Shown: positions 16,630 through 28,480, numbered from the stretch's first letter. The stretch: DNA of 64,000 bases from CAVSUR01 sp963846005 (GCA_963846005.1 CAWJUH010000003.1:434001-498000), one strand, 5' to 3'. The notes: generated by a model from the letters alone, not told the origin. Numbers and translations are program-made.

Positions 16630-18459
16630 ATGAGTGAGGCAGACCTCGCGCAGGTGTGGGCCCGGTCCCTGGCCGAGCTGGCCGACATGCAGATCGAGCC
16701 GCACCAGCGGGCCTGGCTGCAGCTGACCAGGCCGCTCGGGCTGGTGGAGAACACCGCGCTGATCGCCACCCCCAACGCCTTCGTCAAGGAGCAGCTGGAG
16801 ACCCGGCTGCGCGCGCTGGTGACCGGCGCGCTGTCCCGGGAACTGGGCCGCAGCATCCAGCTTGCCGTCACCGTCGACCCGGCGGCCGTCACCGGCCCGG
16901 ACGACGGGGCGGGCGCCCGGCCGGGGGGCGATCTGGCCGCCGGGCCGCCGCCGGGCGGCGCCGACGCGGACTACCTGCGGCGGCGGCCGGACCTGCCCGG
17001 GCCGCCCGGCGACGGCCGGGCCAGCGCGGACGGCGGGGCGGGCGGGCGGCTGCGCGAGGATGTCCTGGCCGGCGAGGGCCTGGCCGGCGCCATGCCCGGT
17101 GCCCCGCTGGCCGGCACGGTGCCGGGGAACGGCATCCCGGGCGGCCCGGGCGCAGGAAGCACGGTGCCGGGGAACGGCATGCCCGGTACCGGGCTGCCGG
17201 GCAGCACGATTCCCGGTAACGGCGGGCCGGGCAGCGGCGGCGGCCCGGGCAGCGGCGGCGCGGGCGGCGGCATCCCGGCCGGCCCGTCCGGCGGCGCGGG
17301 CGGCAGCGGCGGCGGTAACGGCGCCGGCACGGCGCACTACGGCGCGGCGGACCTGGGCGGCGCGCACTGGCCCGGCGGCGCGGGCGGCGGCTACGCCGCG
17401 CCCGGGGCCCCCCGGCCCGCGCAGGCCCGGCTGAACCCCAAGTACACGTTCGAGACGTTCGTGATCGGGTCGAGCAACCGGTTCGCGCACGCCGCCGCGG
17501 TGGCCGTCGCCGAGGCCCCGGCCAAGGCCTACAACCCGCTGTTCGTCTACGGCGACTCCGGCCTGGGCAAGACGCACCTGCTGCATGCCATCGGCCACTA
17601 CGCCCAGAGCCTGTACCAGGGCGTGAAGGTCCGCTACGTCAGCTCGGAAGAGTTCACCAACGACTTCATCAACATGATCCGCGACGGCAAGCAGGACGGG
17701 TTCCGGCGCCGGTACCGCGACGTGGACGTGCTGCTGGTGGACGACATCCAGTTCCTGGAGAACAAGGAAGGAACCCAGGAGGAGTTCTTCCACACCTTCA
17801 ACACCCTGCACAACGCCAGCAAGCAGATCGTGATCTCCTCCGACCGGGCGCCCAAGCGGCTGGTCACGCTGGAGGACCGGCTGCGCAGCCGGTTCGAGTG
17901 GGGCCTGCTCACCGACGTGCAGCCGCCGGAGCTGGAGACCCGGATCGCGATCTTGCGCAAGAAGGCGGTGCAGGACCGGCTGAACGCCCCGCCCGAGGCC
18001 CTGGAGTACATCGCCAGCCGCATCTCCACCAACATCCGCGAGCTGGAGGGCGCGCTGATCCGGGTCACCGCGTTCGCCAGCCTGAACCGCCAGCAGGTCG
18101 ACGTGGCGCTGGCCGAGTTCGTGCTCAAGGACCTGATCCCCGAGGCTCGCGGGCCGGAGATCACCGCGGCGACCATCATGGGCCAGACCGCCTCCTATTT
18201 CGGCCTGTCCATCGACGACCTGTGCGGCACCTCCCGGTCGCGGGTCCTGGTTACCGCCCGGCAGATCGCCATGTACCTGTGCCGGGAGCTGACCGACCTG
18301 TCGCTGCCGAAGATCGGGCAGCAGTTCGGCGGCCGCGACCACACCACGGTGATGCACGCCGACAAGAAGATCCGCTCGCTGATGGCCGAGCGCCGGTCGA
18401 TCTACAACCAGGTCACCGAGCTGACCAACCGGATCAAGCAGCAAGCGCTGTCGGGGTGA
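16630..18459 (+). CDS. dnaA: Chromosomal replication initiator DnaA
   Basis: A 609-residue DnaA. Domain I is about residues 1-85. Domain II is a long Gly/Pro/Ala-rich linker (about 85-265) of the type seen in actinomycetes with large DnaA proteins. Domain III has Walker A GDSGLGKTHL, Walker B VLLVDDIQFL and the arginine-finger region. Domain IV ends with the DNA-binding signature GGRDHTTVMHADKKI. It starts at ATG 16630. It melts oriC and loads the helicase. Confidence 0.98.
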   Translation: MSEADLAQVWARSLAELADMQIEPHQRAWLQLTRPLGLVENTALIATPNAFVKEQLETRLRALVTGALSRELGRSIQLAVTVDPAAVTGPDDGAGARPGGDLAAGPPPGGADADYLRRRPDLPGPPGDGRASADGGAGGRLREDVLAGEGLAGAMPGAPLAGTVPGNGIPGGPGAGSTVPGNGMPGTGLPGSTIPGNGGPGSGGGPGSGGAGGGIPAGPSGGAGGSGGGNGAGTAHYGAADLGGAHWPGGAGGGYAAPGAPRPAQARLNPKYTFETFVIGSSNRFAHAAAVAVAEAPAKAYNPLFVYGDSGLGKTHLLHAIGHYAQSLYQGVKVRYVSSEEFTNDFINMIRDGKQDGFRRRYRDVDVLLVDDIQFLENKEGTQEEFFHTFNTLHNASKQIVISSDRAPKRLVTLEDRLRSRFEWGLLTDVQPPELETRIAILRKKAVQDRLNAPPEALEYIASRISTNIRELEGALIRVTAFASLNRQQVDVALAEFVLKDLIPEARGPEITAATIMGQTASYFGLSIDDLCGTSRSRVLVTARQIAMYLCRELTDLSLPKIGQQFGGRDHTTVMHADKKIRSLMAERRSIYNQVTELTNRIKQQALSG

Positions 18460-18882
18460 GCGCCGGTGACCGCGCGCGCGCCGCAAATCACCCGCACCGG
18501 GGTCAACTAGCACACACAGGCTGTGGACAATGCTGTGGATGAGCTTGGGACCAGCGGAGGATAACTCGGGTTTTCGGGGGAGTAACAGCCGGGCGAACAC
18601 CAGGCGTCCGGCCGCGCTCCACACCCCGTCCCCGGCCCGCCGGCCGCCCGGCACATCCCCTGTGCACGCCGGGATCGCCGCTGAGCAGCGCCGATGGCCG
18701 CTGTCCCCAGCATCCACCGCTCCTATGACGACTACGAGTTTTCTTATTAATCAAGAACCAAGACCCAAGAAGGCAGCCCGGACCCACAGCCTCGCGGGGC
18801 ACCGCCCCGGCGCCAGCGGCGCAAGCGGGGCCGCGGGCCGCCAGGCGGCCCGGCCGGACCCGAGAACGGAAGGCAGTGCGCC
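18460..18882. other. Putative oriC (dnaA-dnaN spacer)
   Basis: A 423-base non-coding spacer in the usual oriC position. DnaA boxes on the + strand are TGTGGACAA at 18522-18530 (complement TTGTCCACA, the form preferred in GC-rich actinomycetes) and TGTGGATGA at 18534-18542, three bases apart. An unusually AT-rich stretch around 18736-18765 (including ttttcttattaatcaag) could be the unwinding element. I see only these two good boxes, fewer than the many in Streptomyces oriC. Weaker ones may exist. Confidence 0.65.
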
Positions 18883-20016
18883 GTGAAGATCGAAGTCGAA
18901 CGAGACGTCCTCGCCGAGGCCGTGGCGTGGACGGCCCGCGCTCTCCCGGCCCGCCCCACCGTGCCGGTGCTGGCCGGGATCCGGCTGCACGCCGCCGCCG
19001 AGCTCACCTTGTCCAGCTTCGACTACGACGTCTCGGCGCAGGCCACCGTGCCGGTCGCGGCGGCCGAGGAGGGCAGCGCCCTGGTCTCAGGGCGGCTGCT
19101 GGCCGAGATCAGCCGCAGCCTGCCCGCCAGGCCGGTGCAGATCAGCGCCGACGGCGGCCGGGCCGTGCTGACCTGCGGCAGCGCGACGTTCACGCTGCTG
19201 ACCATGCCCGAGGATGAGTACCCGGCGCTGCCGGAGATGCCACCGCCGGCCGGGACCGTGGGCAGCGACGCGTTCGCGACCGCGGTCAGCCAGTGCGCGA
19301 TCGCGGCCGGCCGCGACGACACGCTGCCCGCGCTGACCGGCGTGCGGGTCGAGGTCGAGGGCGACACGCTGACCCTGATCTCCACCGACCGCTACCGGCT
19401 GGCCGTCCGCGAGCTGCGCTGGGCGCCCGCGACGCCGGACCTGTCCGCCGCGATGCTGGTGCCGGCCCGGGCGCTGGCCGAGACCGCCCGGTCGCTGACC
19501 GCGGGCGCCGAGGTGTCCATCGCGCTCGCGCTGCCGGGCGGGGACGGCCCCGGCGGCGACGGGATGATCGGCTTCGAGGGCGCCAGCCGGCGCACCACCA
19601 CCCGGCTGCTCGGCGGCGAGTTCCCGCGCTACCAGGCGCTGCTGCCGACCGGGACCAAGGCCGTCGCCGAGCTGCCCACCGCCAGCCTGGCCGAGGCAGT
19701 CAAGCGGGTCGCCCTGGTGGCCGAGCGCAACACCGCGGTGCGGCTGTCGTTCAGCCCGGGCCAGCTCGTGCTGGAGGCCGGCACCGGCGAGGAGGCCCAG
19801 GCCGAGGAGGTGCTGGAGGCCAGCTTCGAGGGCGACGACGTGGCGACCGCGTTCAACCCGCAGTACCTGCTGGACGGCCTCAACGCGATCGACTCCGACA
19901 CGGCGCGGATCTCCTTCACCGAGCCCGGCAAGCCGGCGCTGATCACCGGCAAGCCCGGTCCTGACGGCACCCCGGACTACCGTTACCTGCTGATGCCGAT
20001 CAGGCTCGGCGCGTGA
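18883..20016 (+). CDS. dnaN: DNA polymerase III sliding clamp (beta subunit)
   Basis: A 377-residue beta clamp with three repeated domains. Typical segments are the opening MKIEVERDVLAEAVAWTAR, LTLISTDRYRLAVREL in the second domain, and ARISFTEPGKPALI with the C-terminal DYRYLLMPIRL. It starts at GTG 18883 after GGAAGG. It forms the ring that tethers polymerase III to DNA. recF follows 56 bases on without an intervening gnd gene. Confidence 0.98.
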   Translation: MKIEVERDVLAEAVAWTARALPARPTVPVLAGIRLHAAAELTLSSFDYDVSAQATVPVAAAEEGSALVSGRLLAEISRSLPARPVQISADGGRAVLTCGSATFTLLTMPEDEYPALPEMPPPAGTVGSDAFATAVSQCAIAAGRDDTLPALTGVRVEVEGDTLTLISTDRYRLAVRELRWAPATPDLSAAMLVPARALAETARSLTAGAEVSIALALPGGDGPGGDGMIGFEGASRRTTTRLLGGEFPRYQALLPTGTKAVAELPTASLAEAVKRVALVAERNTAVRLSFSPGQLVLEAGTGEEAQAEEVLEASFEGDDVATAFNPQYLLDGLNAIDSDTARISFTEPGKPALITGKPGPDGTPDYRYLLMPIRLGA

Positions 20017-20072
20017 GGCGGCCCGGCGGCGGCCAGGCCGCGCCCGGCGGCCCGGGCCACTAGTCTCCAGGC

Positions 20073-21191
20073 GTGCACCTGACCCGGCTCGCGCTGACCG
20101 ATTTCCGCAGCTACGAGAGCGCGGACGTGACCCTGGAGGCGGGCGTGTCCACCTTCACCGGCGCGAACGGCCAGGGCAAGACGAACCTGATCGAGGCCGT
20201 CGGGTACGCGGCCACGCTCGGCAGCCACCGGGTCGCCACCGACGCGCCGCTGATCCGCCGCGGCGCGCAGCGGGCCATCGTGCGGGCCGCGGTCAGCTCG
20301 GCGGCGCGCGACAGCCTGGTGGAGATCGAGGTCAATCCCGGCCGGGCCAACCGGGTGCGGCTGAACCGGGCCCCGGTCCGCCCGCGCCAGGTGCTCGGCA
20401 CGCTGCGCAGCGTGCTGTTCGCGCCCGAGGACCTGGCCGTGGTCAAGGGCGACCCGGACCAGCGGCGGCGCTACCTGGACGACCTGCTGGTGGCGACCCG
20501 GCCGCGGTACGCCGGCGTGCGGGCCGACTACGAGCGGGTGGTCCGCCAGCGCACCGCGCTGCTGCGCAGCGCCCGGGCCGGCGGCGGGCTGCCGGCCGGC
20601 GCGCTGGAGGTGTGGGACGAGCAGCTGGTCAGCGCGGGCAGCGAGCTCACCGCCGGGCGGCTGGAGCTGGTGACCTCGATCCGGCCGCTGGTGGCCGATG
20701 CCTACGCCGCGGTCTCGGGCGAGCCGCAGTCGGCCGGGCTGCGCTACCGGCAGCCCTTTGCGGACAAAAAGGAAGCCGAGCCTGCCGCCGACGCGCGGCA
20801 GCTCGCCGCCGCCCTGCGGGAGGCGCTCGCAGAGGCCCGCCGGGCCGAGCTGGACCGCGCTGTCTGCCTGGCCGGCCCGCACCGCGACGAGCTGGAGCTG
20901 ACCGTCGGCGGACTGCCCGCGCGCGGGTACGCCAGCCAGGGCGAGTCCTGGTCGCTGGCGCTGGCGCTGCGGCTGGCCGCGTTCGGCCTGCTGCGCTCGC
21001 TCGGTGATGACCCGGTGCTGCTGCTCGACGACGTGTTCGCCGAGCTGGACGCCCGGCGCCGGGAGCGGCTGGCGGAACTGGTGGCCGGCGCCGAGCAGGT
21101 CCTGGTCACCGCGGCGGTGCCCGCCGACGTCCCCGCGGCGCTGGCCGGCGCGCGGTTCACCGTCAGCTCCGGGGTGGTCAAGCATGAGTGA
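20073..21191 (+). CDS. recF: DNA repair protein RecF
   Basis: A 372-residue SMC-like ATPase: N-terminal LTRLALTDFRSYESADVTL, Walker A GANGQGKTNLIEAVGY, signature region SQGESWSLALALRLAAF and Walker B PVLLLDDVFAELDARRRERL. RecF binds gapped DNA and helps RecOR load RecA. It starts at GTG 20073. Its stop overlaps the start of the DUF721 gene by eight bases, so translation is likely coupled. Confidence 0.97.
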   Translation: MHLTRLALTDFRSYESADVTLEAGVSTFTGANGQGKTNLIEAVGYAATLGSHRVATDAPLIRRGAQRAIVRAAVSSAARDSLVEIEVNPGRANRVRLNRAPVRPRQVLGTLRSVLFAPEDLAVVKGDPDQRRRYLDDLLVATRPRYAGVRADYERVVRQRTALLRSARAGGGLPAGALEVWDEQLVSAGSELTAGRLELVTSIRPLVADAYAAVSGEPQSAGLRYRQPFADKKEAEPAADARQLAAALREALAEARRAELDRAVCLAGPHRDELELTVGGLPARGYASQGESWSLALALRLAAFGLLRSLGDDPVLLLDDVFAELDARRRERLAELVAGAEQVLVTAAVPADVPAALAGARFTVSSGVVKHE

Positions 21192-21744
21192 GCGGGAGGA
21201 GCGCACCGGGCCCGGGCCGCTGGGCCCGGCCGACATCCCCGCCCGGGCCCGGCTGGCCCGCGAGGCGCTGGCGGCCGCCAAGGCCGACGCGCTGGCCCGC
21301 GGCGACCGCCCGGCCGCCGCGCCCGGGACCGGCGGGGCCGGCCGCGGCAAGCCGGGGGCGCGGGGCGGGGCGGGCCGCCGCCGCCGGGACGACCCGCAGC
21401 CGCTGGCGGCCGCGATCGAGGGACTGATCGGCGACAGCGGCTGGGAGCTGGCCGCCGCGACCGGCTCGGTGTTCGCCCGGTGGGCGCAGATCGTCGGGCC
21501 CGAGCTGGCCGCGCACACCACGCCGGAGGGCCTGGCCGGCGGTGAGCTGACCGTGGCCGCCGACTCGACCGCGTGGGCGACCCAGGTCCGGCTGCTGGCC
21601 CCCCAGCTGGTGCGCAGGCTCAGCGCCGAGCTCGGCGACGGCGTGGTGGCGCGGGTCCGGGTGCGCGGGCCGGTCACCGCCCAGCGGCGGCCGGGCGAGT
21701 GGCGCGTCCGCGGCAGCCGCGGCCCGCGCGACACCTACGGCTAG
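21184..21744 (+). CDS. DUF721 (DciA-like) protein
   Basis: A 186-residue protein from ATG 21184, overlapping recF. The N-terminal half is a charged Ala/Gly/Arg-rich linker. The DUF721 domain (about residues 80-170) shows WELAAATGSVFARWAQIVG, PELAAHTTPEGLAGGELTV and STAWATQVRLLAPQLVRRL. DUF721 proteins located between recF and gyrB in actinobacteria belong to the DciA group, which helps the replicative helicase. The assignment to that role is by family and position. Confidence 0.9.
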   Translation: MSEREERTGPGPLGPADIPARARLAREALAAAKADALARGDRPAAAPGTGGAGRGKPGARGGAGRRRRDDPQPLAAAIEGLIGDSGWELAAATGSVFARWAQIVGPELAAHTTPEGLAGGELTVAADSTAWATQVRLLAPQLVRRLSAELGDGVVARVRVRGPVTAQRRPGEWRVRGSRGPRDTYG

Positions 21745-21814
21745 CGCCGGAGCGGGCGGCCCGCCGGGGGCGCCACGGGTTGCCCTTACGGCTGAGGCGC
21801 GGGGTGCTTGCAGG

Positions 21815-21897
21815 TAAAATGGAGCTGCGCAACCGGGCTGGTGACACCGGGGCACATGTGTGCATCGCCCCGCGCGCCTGCCTTGTTTCAGGAGGAG
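21815..21897 (+). promoter_or_regulatory. Possible gyrB promoter -10 and decisive ribosome binding site
   Basis: TAAAAT at 21815-21820 is a good -10 hexamer in otherwise GC-rich DNA; no clear -35 stands 17 bases upstream. AGGAGGAG at 21890-21897 is a strong ribosome binding site. It fixes the gyrB start at TTG 21906 rather than at upstream codons in the same frame. Confidence 0.45.
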
Positions 21898-21905
21898 CTT
21901 CCGCC

Positions 21906-23840
<1,935 letters not shown>

Positions 23841-23874
23841 GCGCGCCTCCCCCGAGCTACCGAAGGGTACGCAA

Positions 23875-26473
23875 GTGACTGAGCTGGACACGGGTGCCCC
23901 GGCTGGCGGTGACCGCACCGAGCCGGTGGACATCCAGGTCGAGATGCAGCGCAGCTACATCGACTACGCGATGTCGGTCATCGTCGGCCGGGCGCTGCCG
24001 GACGTGCGGGACGGGCTGAAGCCGGTCCACACCCGGATCCTGTACGCGATGTACGACGGCGGGTACCGGCCCGACCGCGGCTACTTCAAGTGCGCCCGGG
24101 TCATCGGCGAGGTGATGGGCAACTACCACCCGCACGGCGACTCGGCCATCTACGACACCCTGGTCCGGCTGGCCCAGCCGTGGGCGATGCGGATGCCGCT
24201 GATCGACGGCCAGGGCAACTTCGGCTCGCCGGGCAACGACCCGGCCGCCGCGATGCGCTACACCGAGTGCCGGCTGGCCCCGCTGGCCATGGAGATGCTG
24301 CGGGACATCGACAAGGAGACCGTCGATTTCCGCGCCAACTACGACGGCCGCTCCCGCGAGCCGGTCGTGCTGCCGGCCCGCTTCCCCAACCTGCTGATCA
24401 ACGGGTCGGAGGGGATCGCGGTCGGGATGGCGACCAAGATCCCGCCGCACAACCTGCGCGAGGTCGCGGCCGGCGCCCAGTGGTACCTGGAGCACTTCGA
24501 CGCGACCGACGACGAGCTGCTGGACGCGCTGATCGAGCGGGTCAAGGGCCCGGACTTCCCCACCAGCGGGCTGATCGTCGGCCGCCGCGGGATCGTCGAC
24601 GCCTACCGCACCGGCCGCGGCTCGATCACCATGCGCGCGGTGGTGGAGGTCGAGGAGGACCGCAAGGGCCGCGCCTGCCTGGTTGCCACCGAGCTGCCGT
24701 TCCAGGTCAACCCGGACAACCTGGCGCTGAAGATCGCCGAGCTGGTCAAGGACGGCCGGATCAGCGGCATCGCCGACGTGCGGGACGAGTCCAGCGGCCG
24801 CACCGGCCAGCGGCTGGTGATCGTGCTCAAGCGCGACGCCGTGGCCAAGGTCGTGCTGAACAACCTGTACAAGCACACCCAGCTGCAGGACACCTTCGGC
24901 GCGAACATGCTCGCCCTGGTGGACGGGGTGCCGCGGACGCTGCGGCTGGACCAGCTGATCCGGTACTGGGTCACCCACCAGATCGAGGTCATCGTCCGGC
25001 GCACGCAGTTCCTGCTGCGCAAGGCCCGCGAGCGGGCCCACATCCTGTCCGCGCTGCTGAAGGCCATCGACCAGATCGACGCAGTGATCGCGCTGATCCG
25101 GGCCAGCGCGTCCGCGTCCGCCGCCCAGCAGGGCCTGATGGAGCTGCTGGACATCGACGAGGTCCAGGCCCGCGCGATCCTGGACATGCAGCTGCGCAAG
25201 CTGGCCGCCCTGGAGCGCCAGCAGCTCGTCGACGAGTACGAGGAGCTGATGGCGCAGATCGCCGACTACGAGGCGATCCTCGCCTCGCCGGAGCGGCAGC
25301 GCGAGATCGTCGGCACGGAGCTGGGCGAGATCGTTTCCCGCTACGGCAACGACCGGCGCACCGAAGATCATCGCCTACGACGGCGACATGACCGAGGCGG
25401 ACCTGATCGCCGAGGAAGACGTCGTGGTCACCATCACCCGCGGCGGCTACGCCAAGCGCACCAGGACCGACCTGTACCGGGCGCAGCGGCGCGGCGGCAA
25501 GGGGGTGCGGGGCGCCCAGCTGCGCACCGACGACATCGTCGAGCACTTCTTCGTCACCACGACGCACAACTGGATCCTGTTCTTCACCAACAAGGGCCGG
25601 GTGTACCGGGCGAAGGCCTACGAGCTGCCCGACGCCGGGCGCGATGCCCGCGGCCAGCACGTGGCCAACCTGCTGGCGTTCCAGCCGGACGAGCGGATCG
25701 CCCAGGTGCTGTCGCTGCCCGACTACCAGGTCGCGCCGTACCTGGTGCTGGCGACCAAGTCGGGCCTGGTGAAGAAGTCCCGGCTGGCCGACTTCGACTC
25801 ACCCCGGTCGGGCGGCATCATCGCGATCAACCTGCGCGACGACGACGAGGTGATCGCGGCCCGGCTGGTGTCGCCGGACCAGGACCTGATGCTGATCAGC
25901 CGGCACGCCCAGGCGATCAGGTTCCGCGCCACCGACGAGGCGCTGCGGCCGATGGGCCGGGCCACCTCCGGCGTGATCGGCATGCGCTTCACCAACGGTG
26001 ACGAGCTGCTCGGCATGTACGTGGTGGCCGAGGACGCGGACGTGCTGGTCGCGACCGATGGCGGCTACGCCAAGCGCACCCCGGTGGACCAGTACCCGGT
26101 GAAGGGGCGCGGCGGCCAGGGGGTCAGGACGGCCCAGGTCGTGGAGGCCCGCGGCGAGCTGGTCGGCGCGCTGATGGTCTCCCCCGATGACGAGGTGTTC
26201 GCGATCACCTCGGCCGGCGGGGTGATCCGGACCTCCGCGGCCGAGGTCCGCCAGTCCGGGCGGCAGACCATGGGCGTCCGGCTGGTGAACCTGGCCAGCG
26301 GCCAGACCCTGGTCGCCATCGCCCGCAATGCCGAGTCCGGCGACTCCGCCGCGGCCGTCGGGGATGCCGATGACGCCGACGACCCCGACGACGCGGGGGA
26401 TGCGGGGGATGACGCTGCGGTGGCAGCCGAGGATTCTGCGGCGGCCGATCAGGGAACTTCTGCCGGTGAGTGA
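23875..26473 (+). CDS. gyrA: DNA gyrase subunit A (single-base frameshift in this sequence)
   Basis: A GyrA of about 865 residues if one base is removed. The first frame (GTG 23875) gives the breakage-reunion domain, with the quinolone-pocket segment NYHPHGDSAIYDTL and the catalytic Tyr in AAMRYTECRLAPL, up to SRYGNDRRT. The second frame resumes exactly in register with IIAYDGDMTEADLIAEEDVV and gives the C-terminal beta-pinwheel to 26473. One extra base lies in accgaag at about 25361-25366. Without it the protein would be cut to a nonsense tail ending at 26001. An essential gene cannot carry this, so a sequence error is the likeliest reading. Confidence 0.93.
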
Positions 26474-26628
26474 ACGGGGACCGGGCCTGCGCGCGGACGC
26501 GGGCCAGCGGAGATCCCCGCAGCAGGCGCCGCGGTCGCGGCGGACGACGCTGCTGCCAGTCCGAGCCAGGACCGACGAGCGGGAGGCTGCCGCGACCGCG
26601 GCAGTTTTTCGCCGGGAGTGACGAGACG

Positions 26629-27681
26629 ATGACGAGCAGTTCCGGAAGGAATAGGTCGCCAGCGAAAACACGCACTCAGCGTGCCCTGCGTGTCCCCGCA
26701 GCCCGCAAAACCCAACGTAGCGGAGGTTCCGGGCGTCCTAAGGAGGTGGAGAAAGACCAGTCCGGGGAAACTGCGGAACGAGAATCGCGATCTGCGGATA
26801 ACCTCAAGGCAGGCAGTGTCGTCGCGGAGGAGGACGGGGTGGATCAGCGCGTGGATACACCGACCTGGCTGGAGGAGGGAGAGAGCACGCTCCTGCCCGA
26901 CGCCCGGACCGCCAGCAGCGAGTCGCCCGGCGACTCTACTGCGCAGGCCGCGCCGCAGCACGGCGACACTCCGTCCGTCCCGGCCATGCCATCCGCGGGC
27001 GGCGAGCCGCAGCCTGGCGCCGAGGCCCCGCTGGCTCCGCCCATGCCCGCCGACGTCGGCCACTACCCCAACGGGTACGCCAACGGCGGGTACGGCCCCG
27101 GGCCTCAGTATGGCAACGCCGGGCCGTCCGGCGGCGCGTCCTGGTCCGCCGCGCCCGACCAGATGGAGCAGCGCGACCAGCGCGGCGTGGGCAGCATCAC
27201 GGCCCCGTTCGCCGCGCTGACCAAGGGCCGCAAGAAGCGCAAGGCGTTCACCGTCTCTCCCGACAGCCGGTTCGAGCCTGAGGGCCGGGCCGCCGGGCCG
27301 CAGGCCGCCCCGACTCGCCGGGCCCAGCTCGTGCTGTCCCGGATCGAGCCCTGGTCGGTCATGAAGTTCAGCTTCATGATCTCGCTGGTGGGCTGGGTCG
27401 TGCTGTTCGTCGCCATCTCGATCTTGTACTTCGCGCTGTCCAAGCTGGGCGTCTTCCACTCGATCGAGTCGACCGTGGGCTCGATCACCTCCAGCAAGGG
27501 CAACTCGGGCACCAACGCGGCCAGCTGGTTCGCCGCCTCCCGCGTGCTCGGCTACACGATGCTGGCCGGCGCGATCAACGTGGTGCTGATCACCGCCATC
27601 GCGACCGTCGGTGCCGTGATCTACAACCTGGTCGCGCACCTGGCGGGCGGAGTCGAGGTCACGCTCAAGGAGACCGACTGA
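26629..27681 (+). CDS. DUF3566 transmembrane protein downstream of gyrA
   Basis: About 350 residues if started at ATG 26629; starts at GTG 26746 or 26839 (with GGAGGA upstream) are also possible because the N-terminal 230 residues are low-complexity. The conserved C-terminal domain, about 120 residues, begins at RAQLVLSRIEPWSVMKFSFM. It has two TM helices (about SLVGWVVLFVAISILYF and TMLAGAINVVLITAIATVG) and ends GGVEVTLKETD. DUF3566 proteins sit after gyrA across Actinobacteria, including Rv0007. Their function is unknown; an envelope or division link is often supposed but not shown here. Confidence 0.88.
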   Translation: MTSSSGRNRSPAKTRTQRALRVPAARKTQRSGGSGRPKEVEKDQSGETAERESRSADNLKAGSVVAEEDGVDQRVDTPTWLEEGESTLLPDARTASSESPGDSTAQAAPQHGDTPSVPAMPSAGGEPQPGAEAPLAPPMPADVGHYPNGYANGGYGPGPQYGNAGPSGGASWSAAPDQMEQRDQRGVGSITAPFAALTKGRKKRKAFTVSPDSRFEPEGRAAGPQAAPTRRAQLVLSRIEPWSVMKFSFMISLVGWVVLFVAISILYFALSKLGVFHSIESTVGSITSSKGNSGTNAASWFAASRVLGYTMLAGAINVVLITAIATVGAVIYNLVAHLAGGVEVTLKETD

Positions 27682-27697
27682 CTCCTGGCAGAACTGA

Positions 27698-27728
27698 TTG
27701 CCGCTTGCGTCGCCGTTTGCGGTAACCT
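27698..27728 (+). promoter_or_regulatory. Possible tRNA-Ile promoter
   Basis: TTGCCG at 27698-27703 and TAACCT at 27723-27728, 19 bases apart, lie 32 bases before the tRNA. The spacing is a little long, so this is only a candidate. Confidence 0.35.
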
Positions 27729-27760
27729 AGCCCGGCGCCCGCGCGATCGCCGGGCGCCCC

Positions 27761-27834
27761 GGGCCTGTAGCTCAGACGGTTAGAGCGCTTCCCTGATAAG
27801 GAAGAGGTCAGAGGTTCAAGTCCTCTCAGGCCCA
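27761..27834 (+). tRNA. tRNA-Ile (anticodon GAT)
   Basis: A 74-base cloverleaf: acceptor GGGCCTG pairs with CAGGCCC, the D arm contains AGCTCAG, the anticodon arm is TTCCCTGATAAGGAA with anticodon GAT, and the T arm AGAGG-TTCAAGT-CCTCT closes. CCA is not encoded. It is the only tRNA gene seen. The usual neighbour tRNA-Ala(TGC) of actinomycetes is absent; instead recombinase remnants follow, so the 3' half of this gene is an integration site. Confidence 0.96.
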
Positions 27835-27837
27835 CCC
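27793..27837 (+). repeat. att core 1 (tRNA-Ile 3' half), 45 bp
   Basis: These 45 bases, from the anticodon loop to just past the tRNA 3' end, recur perfectly at 30334-30378. They also recur in altered form at 28481-28525, 32956-32970 and 35536-35569. This is the attachment-site signature of tyrosine-recombinase elements that target tRNA genes. Confidence 0.88.
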
Positions 27838-27885
27838 CGAGACATCCCAGCTCAGATCCCATCCTGCGCGATCTTCCGCTGATCA

Positions 27886-28480
27886 TCATGACGCCCGCTT
27901 GTCTTTCCGTGCCCGCTGCGTGCCCGATGGCTTTATCCGGGCGGTTTTCGCGGAGGTCTTCCGCGTGCTTTTAAGTTCCTTGCCGACGAGCCTGCCGAGG
28001 GTGTCGGCGATCTCGTGTTGGCGGGCATCGCTACCGTGCAGGTAGATGAGCGCGGCGCGGGTGCTGCTGTGGCCCATCCGGTCCATCAGCTCGCGCAAGG
28101 TCGCTCCGGTCCCGGCGGTCAGGGTATTGCCGGTATGCCGCAGGTCGTGGAAGTGCGTTCCGGCCAGGCCGGACCGGATCAGGGCCGGGAGCCAGATACG
28201 GCGGCGGAAGTTGCCGTGCCGCAGTGGAGTACCGGTCGGGCTGGTGAACACCAGGGCGTCATCGCCTGGAGCGGCGAACACGGCCAGGTGCCGGGTGAGG
28301 TCGGCTCTGATCAGGTCGGGAAAAACGACGATCCGCTGCCCTGCCTCTGACTTCGGCGGGCCGTAGAGATAGCCGCCGCCTGGTAGCTCGGTCAAGGACC
28401 GCTCGACCTTGACGGTGCGGCGGACCAGGTCAAGGTCACTGACCTGAGCAATCCCAGCTTCCGCAGACGACCGAAGAAGT
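27886..28480 (-). pseudogene. Tyrosine recombinase/integrase, C-terminal fragment
   Basis: About 198 codons of a site-specific integrase lacking the N-terminal arm- and core-binding domains. It reads from GIAQVSDLDLVRRTVKV through the catalytic-domain motifs FHDLRHTGNTL (Arg and His of the R-H-R-Y set) and MGHSSTRAALIYLHG (second His and the Tyr nucleophile), and ends at 27886. Nothing upstream of 28480 continues the protein; instead a tRNA 3'-end copy begins there. It is 50 bases from the tRNA-Ile, the expected place for the integrase of the last inserted element. It is probably inactive. Confidence 0.8.

Noticed and set aside
25361..25366. Programmed ribosomal frameshift in gyrA
   Set aside because: No slippery codon run, stop codon at the shift or stimulatory hairpin is evident, and several other genes show similar one-base shifts. 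An error is more likely.
27665..27889. Small - strand frame containing GLRGLEPLTSSLS over the tRNA-Ile
   Set aside because: This peptide is the reverse-complement translation of the tRNA 3' half. The same spurious peptide appears at the other tRNA copies (about 30370).
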